This document shows, piece by piece, positions 35,646 through 43,837 of a stretch of DNA of 64,000 nucleotides. The stretch covers positions 62,001-126,000 of the forward strand of contig NZ_DASQNA010000025.1 of assembly GCF_035645195.1 (NCBI RefSeq). The letters run 5' to 3'. The DNA comes from Paenibacillus sp. (GTDB lineage: Bacteria > Bacillota > Bacilli > Paenibacillales > YIM-B00363). Position 1 is the stretch's first letter. Every line of letters begins with the position of its first letter. Below the pieces are notes generated by a model. That model did no database searches. It saw only the letters and a program-made list of their open reading frames with translations, and had not been told where the DNA came from. The translations under genes and the position numbers were made by a program.

Positions 35646-35661
35646 GTGTACACGCGTACAT
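35646..35661 (-). promoter_or_regulatory. Proximal operator for region B LacI
   Basis: GTGTACACGCGTACAT differs by two bases from the perfect palindrome 53 bases upstream. A TAAAAT -10-like box overlaps its right edge on the minus strand. Confidence 0.8.
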
Positions 35662-35713
35662 TTTAGTCGAAAACAATACGGCTCCACCTTGCGGGGACAG
35701 CCGTTAGTTGTTG

Positions 35714-35729
35714 ATGTACACGTGTACAT
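35714..35729 (-). promoter_or_regulatory. Distal perfect operator for region B LacI
   Basis: ATGTACACGTGTACAT is a perfect 16-bp palindrome with the central CG step usual for LacI-family sites. The centre-to-centre distance to the proximal site is 68 bases, which would allow looping. Confidence 0.85.
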
Positions 35730-35787
35730 TTTCGCATCCGTACCCCGGAGTTGTCAATCAAAATCGATGCCCGCGTCCTTCGCGCGG

Positions 35788-35823
35788 CGCCGGTTCTCGC
35801 CGCGAGGCGGCGATAAACCGGCG
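35788..35823 (-). terminator. Strong stem-loop after MBL-fold gene
   Basis: CGCCGGTT pairs with AACCGGCG around an inner CGCCGC/GCGGCG stem. No T run follows on the minus strand, so termination strength is uncertain. Confidence 0.5.
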
Positions 35824-35836
35824 ATGCCGCCAATCG

Positions 35837-36502
35837 CTATTTTTCCCTTCGAGCCAAATCGGCCAGCTGCGCTTTCGCCTCCGGACCGCATAACCCGCCG
35901 TGGTAGCAAATGACGCTGTCGATTTCGTACGGGAGCAGCTTCTCGAGGGAACGGACGGCCTGATCCATATCCAGCGTATACGCGGGACTCGGGCCGAGCA
36001 GCCGCCCGGCTTCCGCGACCGTCGCATCCGCCGCGATCAACGTCCTGCTCGGGTGATGGTACAAGCAGATGTGGTCCGGCGTATGGCCTGGCGTATGAAT
36101 GACGGTAATGCCTCCGCAGTACGGCAGCCGTTCGCCGTCCGCCACGGTGCCGTCGACTTTCGCCTTCGGCGGAGTCGCGCCAGGCTTCATTTTCAGCGGC
36201 AGCCGTTCGCCTTCCACGTACGGCTTCGTCATCGCATGAGACAGCACTTGCACATGAGCGCCGCACGTGTCGACAAGCTCCGCCAGTCCGCCGAAATGGT
36301 CCAAATCCTGATGCGTCACGATGATTCGCGTCAGTCTGCTCAGCGGAACGCCGTGCTTCTCCGCTTGCTCCGCGATGTCCGCCGCCTGACCGGGCAGCCC
36401 GGCGTCGATCAGCACCGCCTCCCGCTCGTCCCAAATCAGCGTAGGATAAAACCCTCGCTCCGCGCCGATGCGAATCGCAGCGATGTTCGCCGCTTCCGTC
36501 AT
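35837..36502 (-). CDS. MBL-fold metallo-hydrolase
   Basis: 221 aa. The ATG at 36502 is chosen over one three codons earlier, because GGGGAGG abuts the earlier ATG directly. The metal motif is THQDLDHFGG, an HxDxDH variant of the usual HxHxDH, followed by a late His in HTPGHTPDH and a final His in YHGG. This subgroup is common in Bacillales and its substrate is not predictable. The MarR-type gene lies 44 bases upstream on the same strand, so the two are probably cotranscribed and the regulator may control this enzyme. Confidence 0.85.
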   Translation of the reverse strand: MTEAANIAAIRIGAERGFYPTLIWDEREAVLIDAGLPGQAADIAEQAEKHGVPLSRLTRIIVTHQDLDHFGGLAELVDTCGAHVQVLSHAMTKPYVEGERLPLKMKPGATPPKAKVDGTVADGERLPYCGGITVIHTPGHTPDHICLYHHPSRTLIAADATVAEAGRLLGPSPAYTLDMDQAVRSLEKLLPYEIDSVICYHGGLCGPEAKAQLADLARREK

Positions 36503-36546
36503 GGTCCTCATCCTCCCCGCAGCCTCGTTACCTTTCGGTCATTGCA

Positions 36547-37017
36547 TCAGCAAACGAAATGCACTTCGCAATCTCCGGCCAACAAGCTTAACAGACCGAA
36601 GAGCTGCCCCCGCTGTTCGGGGGCCAACCGTTCCAACAGCGACTCGGAAATGTCCTTCTGGATCCGCTTCACGTTTTCGATATGCGGCACGGCCTCCGCG
36701 GACAACCGCAGCAGCGTCGCTCTGCGATCCATCGGGTCCGGCACGCGGATCAGCAGACCGTCGCGCTCCAGCGCGTCCACCAGATCCGTGATCGTTCTCG
36801 CTTTCACGCCCAGCTTCCCGGCCAATTCGTTCATTCGAATGGGTTCCGCCTTCCAAACCGCGAGCAGCAATCGCAATCTCGGTCCGGACAGCGGAAACGG
36901 CAATGAAAGCGCGGAAAGCCTAGCCTCGTATTGTTGTTGGATATGATGGGTGGACCGCAGCAGCAGTTGAATCACTTCGGCCGCTTGCGGCGCGTTTGAA
37001 CTTGGGGATGTCGTCAC
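36547..37017 (-). CDS. MarR-family transcriptional regulator
   Basis: 156 aa from a GTG start with GGAGGGG 8 bases upstream. The winged helix-turn-helix has MNELAGKLGVKARTITDLVD and the wing DPMDRRATLLRLS, flanked by dimerisation helices. It should repress a nearby gene in response to a small ligand; the downstream MBL hydrolase and its own gene are the likely targets. Confidence 0.9.
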   Translation of the reverse strand: MTTSPSSNAPQAAEVIQLLLRSTHHIQQQYEARLSALSLPFPLSGPRLRLLLAVWKAEPIRMNELAGKLGVKARTITDLVDALERDGLLIRVPDPMDRRATLLRLSAEAVPHIENVKRIQKDISESLLERLAPEQRGQLFGLLSLLAGDCEVHFVC

Positions 37018-37153
37018 CCTCCGGGCCCCTCCTACAGTAAACAATCGTTCCCCTCATTTTACTACATCCCGCCGCAAGCAAACAGCAAATTTCCGAGGGC
37101 GAGAAGAAAAGCTCTTCGTCTGGAAAGTAATCTCGGGCTGCCCCGACGCTCGG

Positions 37154-37546
37154 TTATTCAGTAATTTCTACGCGGTTCGATTCCGGATCGAGCACCACGC
37201 TCTCGTAATAACCGTCTCCGGTGACGCGCGGTTCGCTTAAGACGGCGTAGCCCGCCTCCCGCAGCCGATTCGTCAGCTCGTCGACCTTCGCGCGCGAGCC
37301 GGTCGAGAACGCCATGTGGACGTAGCCTAAGCCCTGCGTTTCGGCCGTATGCCGATGCGGCTCGCTTACGGTCGGCATCGTCATCAACTCGAGCCTCGCC
37401 CCCGAAGCGAAGGACAGGAAGTACGACGAAAATCGGTTACGCGGATTCTCGTACTTCTCGTTGGCGGTCCCTTCGAAAAAGGTTTCGTAAAATCGCTTCA
37501 TGCCCTCCAAGTCCGACACCCAGACGGCCACGTGATCGATATGCAC
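37154..37546 (-). CDS. VOC-family (glyoxalase/bleomycin-resistance fold) protein
   Basis: 130 aa from a GTG start with GAGGAGG upstream. One VOC unit of the two beta-alpha-beta-beta-beta modules is seen: IDHVAVWVSDLEGMKRFYET, SGARLELMT, GYVHMAFSTGSRAKVDEL and YESVVLDPESNRVEIT. The metal-type residues His (DHV), Glu (LELM), His (VHMAF) and Glu (VEIT) are kept, as in glyoxalase I-like proteins. The substrate is unknown. It is divergent from the DeoR gene. Confidence 0.9.
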   Translation of the reverse strand: MHIDHVAVWVSDLEGMKRFYETFFEGTANEKYENPRNRFSSYFLSFASGARLELMTMPTVSEPHRHTAETQGLGYVHMAFSTGSRAKVDELTNRLREAGYAVLSEPRVTGDGYYESVVLDPESNRVEITE

Positions 37547-37658
37547 AATAAGTCCTCCTCGCTTATGTCATAAGTGGTTTGATGCATATATTAAGTTATA
37601 TTGCTTAAACAATCAATATATTCCACTGAAAATAAGTAAATACGTGCAAATAACATAC

Positions 37659-37688
37659 TTGTTTGATAAGGCTTTTTGCGCATACAAT
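37659..37688 (+). promoter_or_regulatory. Candidate promoter of the DeoR-family gene
   Basis: TTGTTT, 18 bases, TACAAT, ending about 37 bases before the ATG at 37726. The -10 is 5 of 6. Confidence 0.6.
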
Positions 37689-37725
37689 GGAAATAACGAA
37701 ACGATGACGCAAGGGGAACGAACAC

Positions 37726-38478
37726 ATGGATCAGGACGCTCGGTTACAACAGATCGCGCAGTGGCTGCAGTCCCAGCCGCTAGTTACCGTGAGGGATATT
37801 TGCGAACGGTTCGGCGTCTCGCGGGATACGGCCCGCAGAGACTTGGTCAAGCTGCAGGAGCAAGGAACAATCATGAGGGCAAGGGGAGGCGCGGTCCCGG
37901 CGGCCGTACCGGATTTCCGGCAGCGGCAGGACGAACAGGCGGAATCGAAGCGAGCGTTGGCCGCGGCCGCGGCGTCATACATCCGCGACGGAGCGACCGT
38001 ATTTCTCGACGCTTCGACGACGGTGTCCTATCTCGCCGAATTCGTGAAGGAGAAACGTCTGACCGTCGTGACGGCCTCGGTGCCGATCGCGCGCAGCTTC
38101 GCGGAGTTGGAAGGGACGGACGTATACACGCTCGGGGGCAGAGTAAACAAAAGAGATTTATACGCATCCGGCTCCATGGTCATCGCCATGCTCGATTATT
38201 TCCGGGCGGACGTGGCGCTGCTGGGCGCCTGCGGCGTCTACCGCGGGGAGATGACCGTGCAGGACGCGGAGGACGCGATGATCAAGCAAAAAATGATCGC
38301 CCGTTCGGACGAGGTGCTGCTGCTCGCCGACCGGACGAAGCTCGGCATGCGGCTTCCGTTCAGCGTCGGTGCCCTAGAGGACGTCGACGTGCTGCTGACC
38401 GACGCGCCGGCGGAGGCGGTTCAGCAGGCGAAGGCCGGCGGCGCCGCGCCCAAGCATATTCATACGGTCGGCATATGA
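37726..38478 (+). CDS. DeoR-family transcriptional regulator
   Basis: 250 aa. The N-terminal helix-turn-helix is LVTVRDICERFGVSRDTARRD, followed by ERGGAV-like signature MRARGGAVP. The sugar-phosphate sensor domain follows (GATVFLDASTTVSYLAEFV, LGGRVNKRDLYASG, LLADRTKLG). DeoR proteins usually repress a sugar-catabolic operon and respond to a phosphorylated sugar. Its downstream neighbour is a convergent transporter gene, so the target is not evident. Confidence 0.93.
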   Translation: MDQDARLQQIAQWLQSQPLVTVRDICERFGVSRDTARRDLVKLQEQGTIMRARGGAVPAAVPDFRQRQDEQAESKRALAAAAASYIRDGATVFLDASTTVSYLAEFVKEKRLTVVTASVPIARSFAELEGTDVYTLGGRVNKRDLYASGSMVIAMLDYFRADVALLGACGVYRGEMTVQDAEDAMIKQKMIARSDEVLLLADRTKLGMRLPFSVGALEDVDVLLTDAPAEAVQQAKAGGAAPKHIHTVGI

Positions 38479-38527
38479 CCGCCGGCGCCTGCCGATTTTA
38501 TGCGGGCGTACGATACTCGCCCCGCCT

Positions 38528-39511
38528 CTATTTTTCGATCGACACGGATGCAGGGACGACCCGTTCGTCCCTGCGCCGGAACAGCAGGTGCCCGAACAGC
38601 GACGCCGTCATCTGCTGGAACAGCATGCCGATGATGACCGGCAGCGCGACGGGCGGCGGGAAGTACTGAATCGCGAGCACGGCGCCGGCGCTAATGTTGC
38701 GCATACCGCAGTTGAACGTCATCGCGACCGTCGTTTCGCGCCCCCACCCGCACAGCCTAGCGACCGCATACCCCGCCAAATACCCGCCGACGACGACCAG
38801 CATGCAAACGGCGGCGATCCACGCGACGCGGAAGCTCAGCTCCGTAAAATACGGCGCGATAACCGCGCTGTTGATGAGGATGACGGCGGCGAGCCCCAGC
38901 TTCGAAAACGGCGCCAGTTTCGGCCCCCACGCTCGCTTCAACTCGCCTCGCGTCGCCTGATTGAGCGCCATGCCGACGAGCGACGGGAATACGACCATCC
39001 AAAACAGCCCCGTCATCATGCCGGCGACGTCCATCTCCACCTTCGCGCCGACCAGCGCCGACAGCGCTAAGGGAACAAGGAACGGCGACAGCATCGTATC
39101 CAGCAGGATCATCGTGAGCGTGAGCGCCGTATTGCCCTGGTACATCGTCACCCACATGAGACTGATGATGCCCGTCGGAACGGTAAGGAGCAGCACCAAC
39201 CCCGTCGCCGTTAGCGGGTCGCCCGAGAAAAACAGATGTCCCGCTCCCCAGGCGTACAGCGGCATTCCGACGTGCAGGATCAGCAAGAACGCGAACATCG
39301 GGGCAGGCTGCCTCAATGCTTTCTTCATATCCCCGAAGTTTAAATTGAGGCTCCCGATGAACGTGATCCCTGCGAAAATCCACGGCACCCAGCCCGACCA
39401 TCCCGCCGCGCGGTGCGAAAGGACGAGCCCCAGCAGCACGCTCGCCGGCGTAATGAGGGGCATCCAGTTTTCTAATTTTCGGTTCAATCGTTCTAGAATC
39501 GTAAGCGCCAT
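38528..39511 (-). CDS. Bile acid:sodium symporter (BASS) family transporter
   Basis: 327 aa with nine or ten membrane segments. Family landmarks are the segment LTVPTGIISLMWVTMYQGNTAL, the crossover-type TFNCGMRNISAGAVLA and the Asp/Gly-rich N-terminal half. BASS proteins in bacteria move organic anions such as pantoate, 2-keto acids or taurocholate with sodium; the substrate is unknown here. An AGGAG precedes the start. A decayed permease fragment lies just upstream. Confidence 0.9.
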   Translation of the reverse strand: MALTILERLNRKLENWMPLITPASVLLGLVLSHRAAGWSGWVPWIFAGITFIGSLNLNFGDMKKALRQPAPMFAFLLILHVGMPLYAWGAGHLFFSGDPLTATGLVLLLTVPTGIISLMWVTMYQGNTALTLTMILLDTMLSPFLVPLALSALVGAKVEMDVAGMMTGLFWMVVFPSLVGMALNQATRGELKRAWGPKLAPFSKLGLAAVILINSAVIAPYFTELSFRVAWIAAVCMLVVVGGYLAGYAVARLCGWGRETTVAMTFNCGMRNISAGAVLAIQYFPPPVALPVIIGMLFQQMTASLFGHLLFRRRDERVVPASVSIEK

Positions 39512-39514
39512 CTC

Positions 39515-39690
39515 CTATCCTTTTAAGCCGCTCGTGCTGATGCCCTCTGCAATGTATCGCTGGAACGAACAGCGCGCTCCAATCGGTAATCGTCGAATCC
39601 GGATCGGAAAACATCCGTAGTCCAAGCGATACCGGATACAGCTTCGAATTATTTAAGTATAGCAGAGGACCCATGAAGTCGTCCCATCTC
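39515..39690 (-). pseudogene. Remnant of a sugar ABC transporter permease (MalG/AraQ type)
   Basis: On the minus strand a frame reads WDDFMGPLLYLNN, then YPVSLGLRMFSDP, then DWSALF, and then jumps to FQRYIAEGISTSGLKG and a stop at 39515. These are the penultimate loop and the exact C-terminus usual for MalG-type permeases, but about 15-20 residues between them are deleted, and a stop codon lies just before the W at the 5' end. No intact binding-protein or permease partner is adjacent. This is a relic of a lost sugar importer. Confidence 0.8.
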
Positions 39691-39739
39691 CTGCTTCATT
39701 TTTGTAGGTCAACCGCTCGTGCGGAGAAGCGAGGCGCCG

Positions 39740-40585
39740 TTACGACGGCGAACGGCGGTTGCGATACTGCCGGGGCGTCAGACCGGTCACCGCTTTGAAC
39801 GTTTTGTTAAAATGCGCGATTTGGCCGAAGCCCGCGGCGAGCGCGATGTCGGCGATGCGGTCCCGCGTTTCCCGCAGCCGCTTCTGCGCCTCCCGAACGC
39901 GAACGAGGCGGACGTACTCTTGGTACGGGTATCCGGTGTATTTCGCGAACATGCGGCTTAAATGACCTTCGCTGATATGGAACCGCTCCGCGACGCTGCG
40001 CAAGGTCAGCGGCTCGCCGTAATGCTCGTTGATATAAGCGGCGATCTCCGACACTTTCAAATGCAGCGGCGGCGCCTCCTGCATTCGGAGCTCGGGGTCC
40101 GCCGGTTCGGCGCGGCGGATGTGGTGCAGCAGCTGCGATAGGAGCAAGCGGAGATAGTCGACGTAGTCCGGTTTGCGGTTCACGCTTTCGCGGATCATGC
40201 CGCGCAGCGTCGCTTCCACGACGTCCCGCTCCTCGGGCGCGAAGGCGACGACCGGCGGCAGCGCTTCGTGCGCGGCGGCGGCCGTCCCCAGAAACTCCGG
40301 CGTATAGTGCACGATGATTCGCTCGTAGGCGTACGCCTCGGCGCTGCTCGTTCGGTGCAGCTCGTGCGGGCGAACGATGACCATCTCGCCCGGCCTCGCC
40401 GTCAACACCCGGTCGCGGATGAAGAACACCCGCTCCCCGCTCAGCACATAAAACAGCTCATAGTACGGGTGATAATGCGGCTTCGGCATTTCCGCATATT
40501 CGCCGATCTTCGCGTATTGGACCGAAAAATCCCGGCCTTCCGTCCAATAGCGGGGATGAATGTCGTTGCGCTGCATCGTCGCCAC
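39740..40585 (-). CDS. AraC-family transcriptional regulator with cupin sensor
   Basis: 281 aa. The N-terminal cupin/AraC-binding part has PKPHYHPYYELFYVLSGERVF and MVIVRPHELHRT, usual for sugar or metabolite sensing. The C-terminal domain has two helix-turn-helix motifs (SVAERFHISEGHLSRMFAKY and ADIALAAGFGQIAHFNKTFK) and the end GLTPRQYRNR. The start may be GTG at 40585 (AAGGGG upstream) or the ATG three codons on. It is divergent from the GH105 gene at 40708 and probably regulates it. Confidence 0.93.
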   Translation of the reverse strand: MATMQRNDIHPRYWTEGRDFSVQYAKIGEYAEMPKPHYHPYYELFYVLSGERVFFIRDRVLTARPGEMVIVRPHELHRTSSAEAYAYERIIVHYTPEFLGTAAAAHEALPPVVAFAPEERDVVEATLRGMIRESVNRKPDYVDYLRLLLSQLLHHIRRAEPADPELRMQEAPPLHLKVSEIAAYINEHYGEPLTLRSVAERFHISEGHLSRMFAKYTGYPYQEYVRLVRVREAQKRLRETRDRIADIALAAGFGQIAHFNKTFKAVTGLTPRQYRNRRSPS

Positions 40586-40707
40586 CTCTACCCCTTCAAA
40601 ACATCATGAAAAGCAAAGTTACTTCGTAATATAGCATGAATCAGGGAAGAAAGTATTCGTTTTATGAGATATGATCGGGGAAGTTAAAGAAAAAGGGGAG
40701 AATCGAT

Positions 40708-41817
40708 GTGACGAAGCCTTGGTCGAGCTTGATGGCGGAATCGTTCATGGAGCAATACCCGCTCGTGTCCGACATGAACGGAAGAAGGCGCTGCTGGAAT
40801 TATGAGAACGGATGCATCTTGACCGCGTTCGAGCGCATGTACCGAAAGACGGGAGACCGCCGTTATTTCGATTACATCCGGACGAATATGGATTTGTTCG
40901 TTCGAAACGACGGTTCGATCGATACGTACAATCTGAACGAATATAACGTAGATATGATCAATCAGGGCAAAACGTTGTTCCTGCTGCTAGCCGAAACCGG
41001 GGAGCCGAAATACAAGAAAGCCCTAGATCTGCTCGTAGCGCAGCTCAAGGGCCATCCGCGCACGTCCGAAGGCGGCTTGTGGCATAAGAAAATTTATCCG
41101 TTCCAAATGTGGCTCGACGGCGTATACATGACTTCGCCGCTGCTCGCGCAATACGCGGCGACGTTCGGCGACGACGAGTGGTTCGACGACGTGGCGCAGG
41201 AGATCGTCTTGATGGAACGGGTGTCGCGCGATTCGAAGACCGGCCTGCTGTATCACGGCTGGGACGAAAGCCGCGAGCAGCGATGGGCCGATCCAATTAC
41301 GGGCTGCTCGCCGCATTTCTGGAGCCGCGCGGTCGGCTGGTACATGATGGCCGTCGTCGACGTGCTCGATTTCCTGCCGATCGATCATCCGAAGCGCGGG
41401 CTCATCGTCGGCTTGTTTTACCGGTTGGCCGAAGCGGTCGTCGCCGTGCAGGACGAACGAAGCGGGTTATGGTACCAAGTGCTCGACCAGGGCGACCGCG
41501 AAGGCAACTACTTGGAGGCGTCGGGCACGGCCATGTTCGCGTACTCGCTCGCGAAGGGCGCGCGTCACGGCTACCTCGGCGGCTGGGCGGTCGACGCGGC
41601 GCGCCGCGGGCATCAGGGCTTGCTCGACCGGTACGTGGAACGGGACGAGAACGGCGCTTACCATTTGAACGGTATTTGCAGCGTCGCCGGCCTCGGCAAC
41701 AAGCCGTACCGCGACGGCTCCTTCGAGTATTACATCAGCGAGCCGATCAGCCGCGACGACCCGAAGGGCTACGCCCCGTTCATTATGGCGTGCCTCGAGC
41801 TCGAGAACTTCGACTGA
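40708..41817 (+). CDS. GH105 unsaturated rhamnogalacturonyl hydrolase, YteR/YesR-like
   Basis: 369 aa from a GTG start with AAGGGGAG 7 bases upstream; no signal, so cytoplasmic. The (alpha/alpha)6 barrel shows the YteR hallmarks WLDGVYM with the catalytic-type Asp137, LLYHGWDES, CSPHFWSRAVGWYMMA and YLEASGTAMFAYSLAKG. YteR-type enzymes remove the unsaturated galacturonyl end left by pectin lyases. No lyase gene is near, so substrate could be another unsaturated uronide or a generic glycuronide. The AraC gene is divergent across 122 bases. Confidence 0.92.
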   Translation: MTKPWSSLMAESFMEQYPLVSDMNGRRRCWNYENGCILTAFERMYRKTGDRRYFDYIRTNMDLFVRNDGSIDTYNLNEYNVDMINQGKTLFLLLAETGEPKYKKALDLLVAQLKGHPRTSEGGLWHKKIYPFQMWLDGVYMTSPLLAQYAATFGDDEWFDDVAQEIVLMERVSRDSKTGLLYHGWDESREQRWADPITGCSPHFWSRAVGWYMMAVVDVLDFLPIDHPKRGLIVGLFYRLAEAVVAVQDERSGLWYQVLDQGDREGNYLEASGTAMFAYSLAKGARHGYLGGWAVDAARRGHQGLLDRYVERDENGAYHLNGICSVAGLGNKPYRDGSFEYYISEPISRDDPKGYAPFIMACLELENFD

Positions 41818-41831
41818 ATACCCGCGGGAAA

Positions 41832-41855
41832 GCCGGCCCTAGGCCGGCATTTTCT
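41832..41855 (+). terminator. Terminator between convergent GH105 and LD-carboxypeptidase genes
   Basis: GCCGGCC, then TAGGCCGGC, then ATTTTCTTT. It serves the plus-strand gene best; on the minus strand only TTTCCC follows. Confidence 0.85.
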
Positions 41856-41862
41856 TTGCTTT

Positions 41863-42789
41863 CTACGCGGAGCTCACCGTGGGTTCCACGATCGTCAGCG
41901 TGCCGTTCGTAGCGTTCAAATTCGCCGCGGCTCCGATCGGAATCGCCGCTTTGTACGTGCCGTGGCCGGAGGCAAGGCCTGTCAGCAGCGGCTTGCCCAG
42001 CGGCACGAACACCTCGCGGATCAGGTCTTCGTACGAGGTGCCGTATGCGGTTTGGCAGCCGGTGCATTCGCCGAGCACGATGCCGATGCAGTCGCGGATT
42101 TTTCCGGCCTGCTCCAATTGCTGAACCATGCGGTATACGCGGTTGATCGGCTCGTGCGTTTCTTCAAGAAACAATATTTTCCCGCGCGTGTCGACCTCGT
42201 AGGGGGTGCCCAGCGTACCGGCCAAGGACGTAAGGTTGCCGCCGACGATCGGCCCGGTGACGTTGCCCTGCACGCGTCCGACGAGCGGACGTCCCTCCGG
42301 ATTCGCGATCGTTCGCGAATCGGCCGTCGACGCCGTCGCGGCGTAAAATTGGTTGAAGTTGTACTCGGGTTCGGTGCCGGCGAAATTGACCAGCAGCAGG
42401 CTATGGAACGAGACGAGGTTCGAGAAGCGGTACAGCGTGTTCAGCAGCACCGTGATATCGCTGTAGCCCGAAACGATTTTCGGATTGCGAGCGATAACGC
42501 CGTAATCGAGATGCGGCAACACGCCCGCGACGCCGACGCCGCCTCTCGTCGGAAGAATCATCCGCACCGCCGGATTTTCGATCATGCTCATGAAATCGGC
42601 CGCCCGCTCCGCGTCGGTGCCCGCGAGGAAGCCGGCGGCGGCGTACACGTGCCGTCCGACGACGGCGCGGAAGCCGAGCGACTCGAGCCTCCGGATGCCG
42701 GCGTCGATCGATGCGGCCGACAGCGGGCTGCCGAGCGTCACGATGCCGATCGTATCGCCCCTGCGCAGCATCGGCGGTTTCGTTGCCAA
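41863..42789 (-). CDS. LD-carboxypeptidase (S66, MccF-like)
   Basis: 308 aa. A TTG start at 42789 is preferred, because GGGGAGGG directly abuts the ATG at 42795. Family blocks are GDTIGIVTLGSPLS, AVRMILPTRGGVGVAGVLPH, the nucleophile elbow SGYSDITVL, LFLEETHE and the late His block GLASGHGTYKAAIPIGA. S66 enzymes cut the L,D bond of murein tetrapeptides or, in MccF, hydrolyse microcin C-type peptidyl nucleotides. Which applies here is not shown by sequence. Confidence 0.9.
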   Translation of the reverse strand: MATKPPMLRRGDTIGIVTLGSPLSAASIDAGIRRLESLGFRAVVGRHVYAAAGFLAGTDAERAADFMSMIENPAVRMILPTRGGVGVAGVLPHLDYGVIARNPKIVSGYSDITVLLNTLYRFSNLVSFHSLLLVNFAGTEPEYNFNQFYAATASTADSRTIANPEGRPLVGRVQGNVTGPIVGGNLTSLAGTLGTPYEVDTRGKILFLEETHEPINRVYRMVQQLEQAGKIRDCIGIVLGECTGCQTAYGTSYEDLIREVFVPLGKPLLTGLASGHGTYKAAIPIGAAANLNATNGTLTIVEPTVSSA

Positions 42790-42889
42790 CGCCATCCCTC
42801 CCCATCCGTACCTGTCGTTACCGAGAGTATATGCTCGAACGGCAGGTCCGCATGATTCGACGGCGCAGGCCCGCATGCGTCCGCGGCCG

Positions 42890-43732
42890 CTAGAGCGGCT
42901 GCCAGCGAAGCGCCTGCTCCAGCATCGCGATCAGCGCCCGTCCGCGCGCGAGATCCGGCTTCGTTCGGAGCAGGCGGAACTGCTCCTCCGCGTACCGTAC
43001 GTAATCGCCGCGCAGCCGTGCGACTTGTTCGCCGGTGAGCGCGTAAAGATACTTCGGCACGTCCGTGTAATCGAAATACCCTTCTCTGCTTTCGAGGAAC
43101 GCATGCCCCGACTCTTGATACCACGCTCTCGCGTAATGCCGGAGCGCTTGCGCGGCCGTTTCGTCGCCGCCGGCGAACGCCGCGAGCCGGTCGGCGGCGA
43201 TCAGGCTGCGGTAATCGGCCTCCGTCCCCGCCTGGTACGTGCTCGGCAGCGCATAAAATCGAAGCTGGGCGTCTAAGATCGCCACGTACCGCTCCGGCGA
43301 CGCCCGGCCGGCGGCGAATTGGATCTCAATCGCCGCATGCGCGACGTCCCGCAGCAGGCGCAGCGCCTCCTCGGCCTCTTTCTTGCTCGGCGTGCCCGCG
43401 AAGAAGACGCCTTGATTGCCGGCGCGAATGTCCGCGCGGTCGACGGCTTCGTGCAGCGCTTCTTCGAAGCGGTCTTTGGCGTAAGGCGCCCACCGGTCGA
43501 AGCGCTCGATCGCTTCCGCGTCGATGCCGAATTCTCTGCGAATATAAGGCAGCAGCCGGATGCCGCCGCTGCCTCCCGCCTGCGCGAAAATATCGTGCAG
43601 AAATTTCTCCAGCGTTTTCGCCCGCCGGATCGCCTTGAACGCTTCTTCCGGAACGGCGTAGACGGCCGCCGCTTCCTTCCGCTCCAGTTCGGCGACGAAC
43701 GCCTTCATTTCCGCCAACAGCTGTTCCTCCAT
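42890..43732 (-). CDS. Unknown protein, 280 aa, mainly helical
   Basis: I do not recognise this family. The ATG at 43732 has AAAGGAGG 10 bases upstream and is preferred to an earlier in-frame start. No signal, membrane segment or conserved catalytic motif is evident; the chain is rich in Ala, Glu and Arg and appears wholly alpha-helical (MEEQLLAEMKAFVAELERKE, ALTGEQVARLRGDYVRYAEE). It lies upstream of the LD-carboxypeptidase gene on the same strand, about 100 bases apart. Confidence 0.7.
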   Translation of the reverse strand: MEEQLLAEMKAFVAELERKEAAAVYAVPEEAFKAIRRAKTLEKFLHDIFAQAGGSGGIRLLPYIRREFGIDAEAIERFDRWAPYAKDRFEEALHEAVDRADIRAGNQGVFFAGTPSKKEAEEALRLLRDVAHAAIEIQFAAGRASPERYVAILDAQLRFYALPSTYQAGTEADYRSLIAADRLAAFAGGDETAAQALRHYARAWYQESGHAFLESREGYFDYTDVPKYLYALTGEQVARLRGDYVRYAEEQFRLLRTKPDLARGRALIAMLEQALRWQPL

Positions 43733-43796
43733 CGCGAAACGGCCTCCTTTCTCTCTAGTATTCCATCTTTCTCCCAAAATCCATGCCGTTCGCGCG

Positions 43797-43828
43797 AAAA
43801 AGGCCGCCGGAATCGCTCCCGGCGGCCT
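43797..43828 (-). terminator. Terminator after thioesterase gene
   Basis: AGGCCGCCGG, an eight-base loop and CCGGCGGCCT are followed by TTTT on the minus strand. Confidence 0.9.
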
Positions 43829-43837
43829 TGAAGCATA

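Noticed and set aside
35837-36502. THQDLDH read as a broken metal site
   Set aside because: The HxDxDH variant is recurrent in Bacillales MBL proteins, and the later His and Asp ligands are intact.
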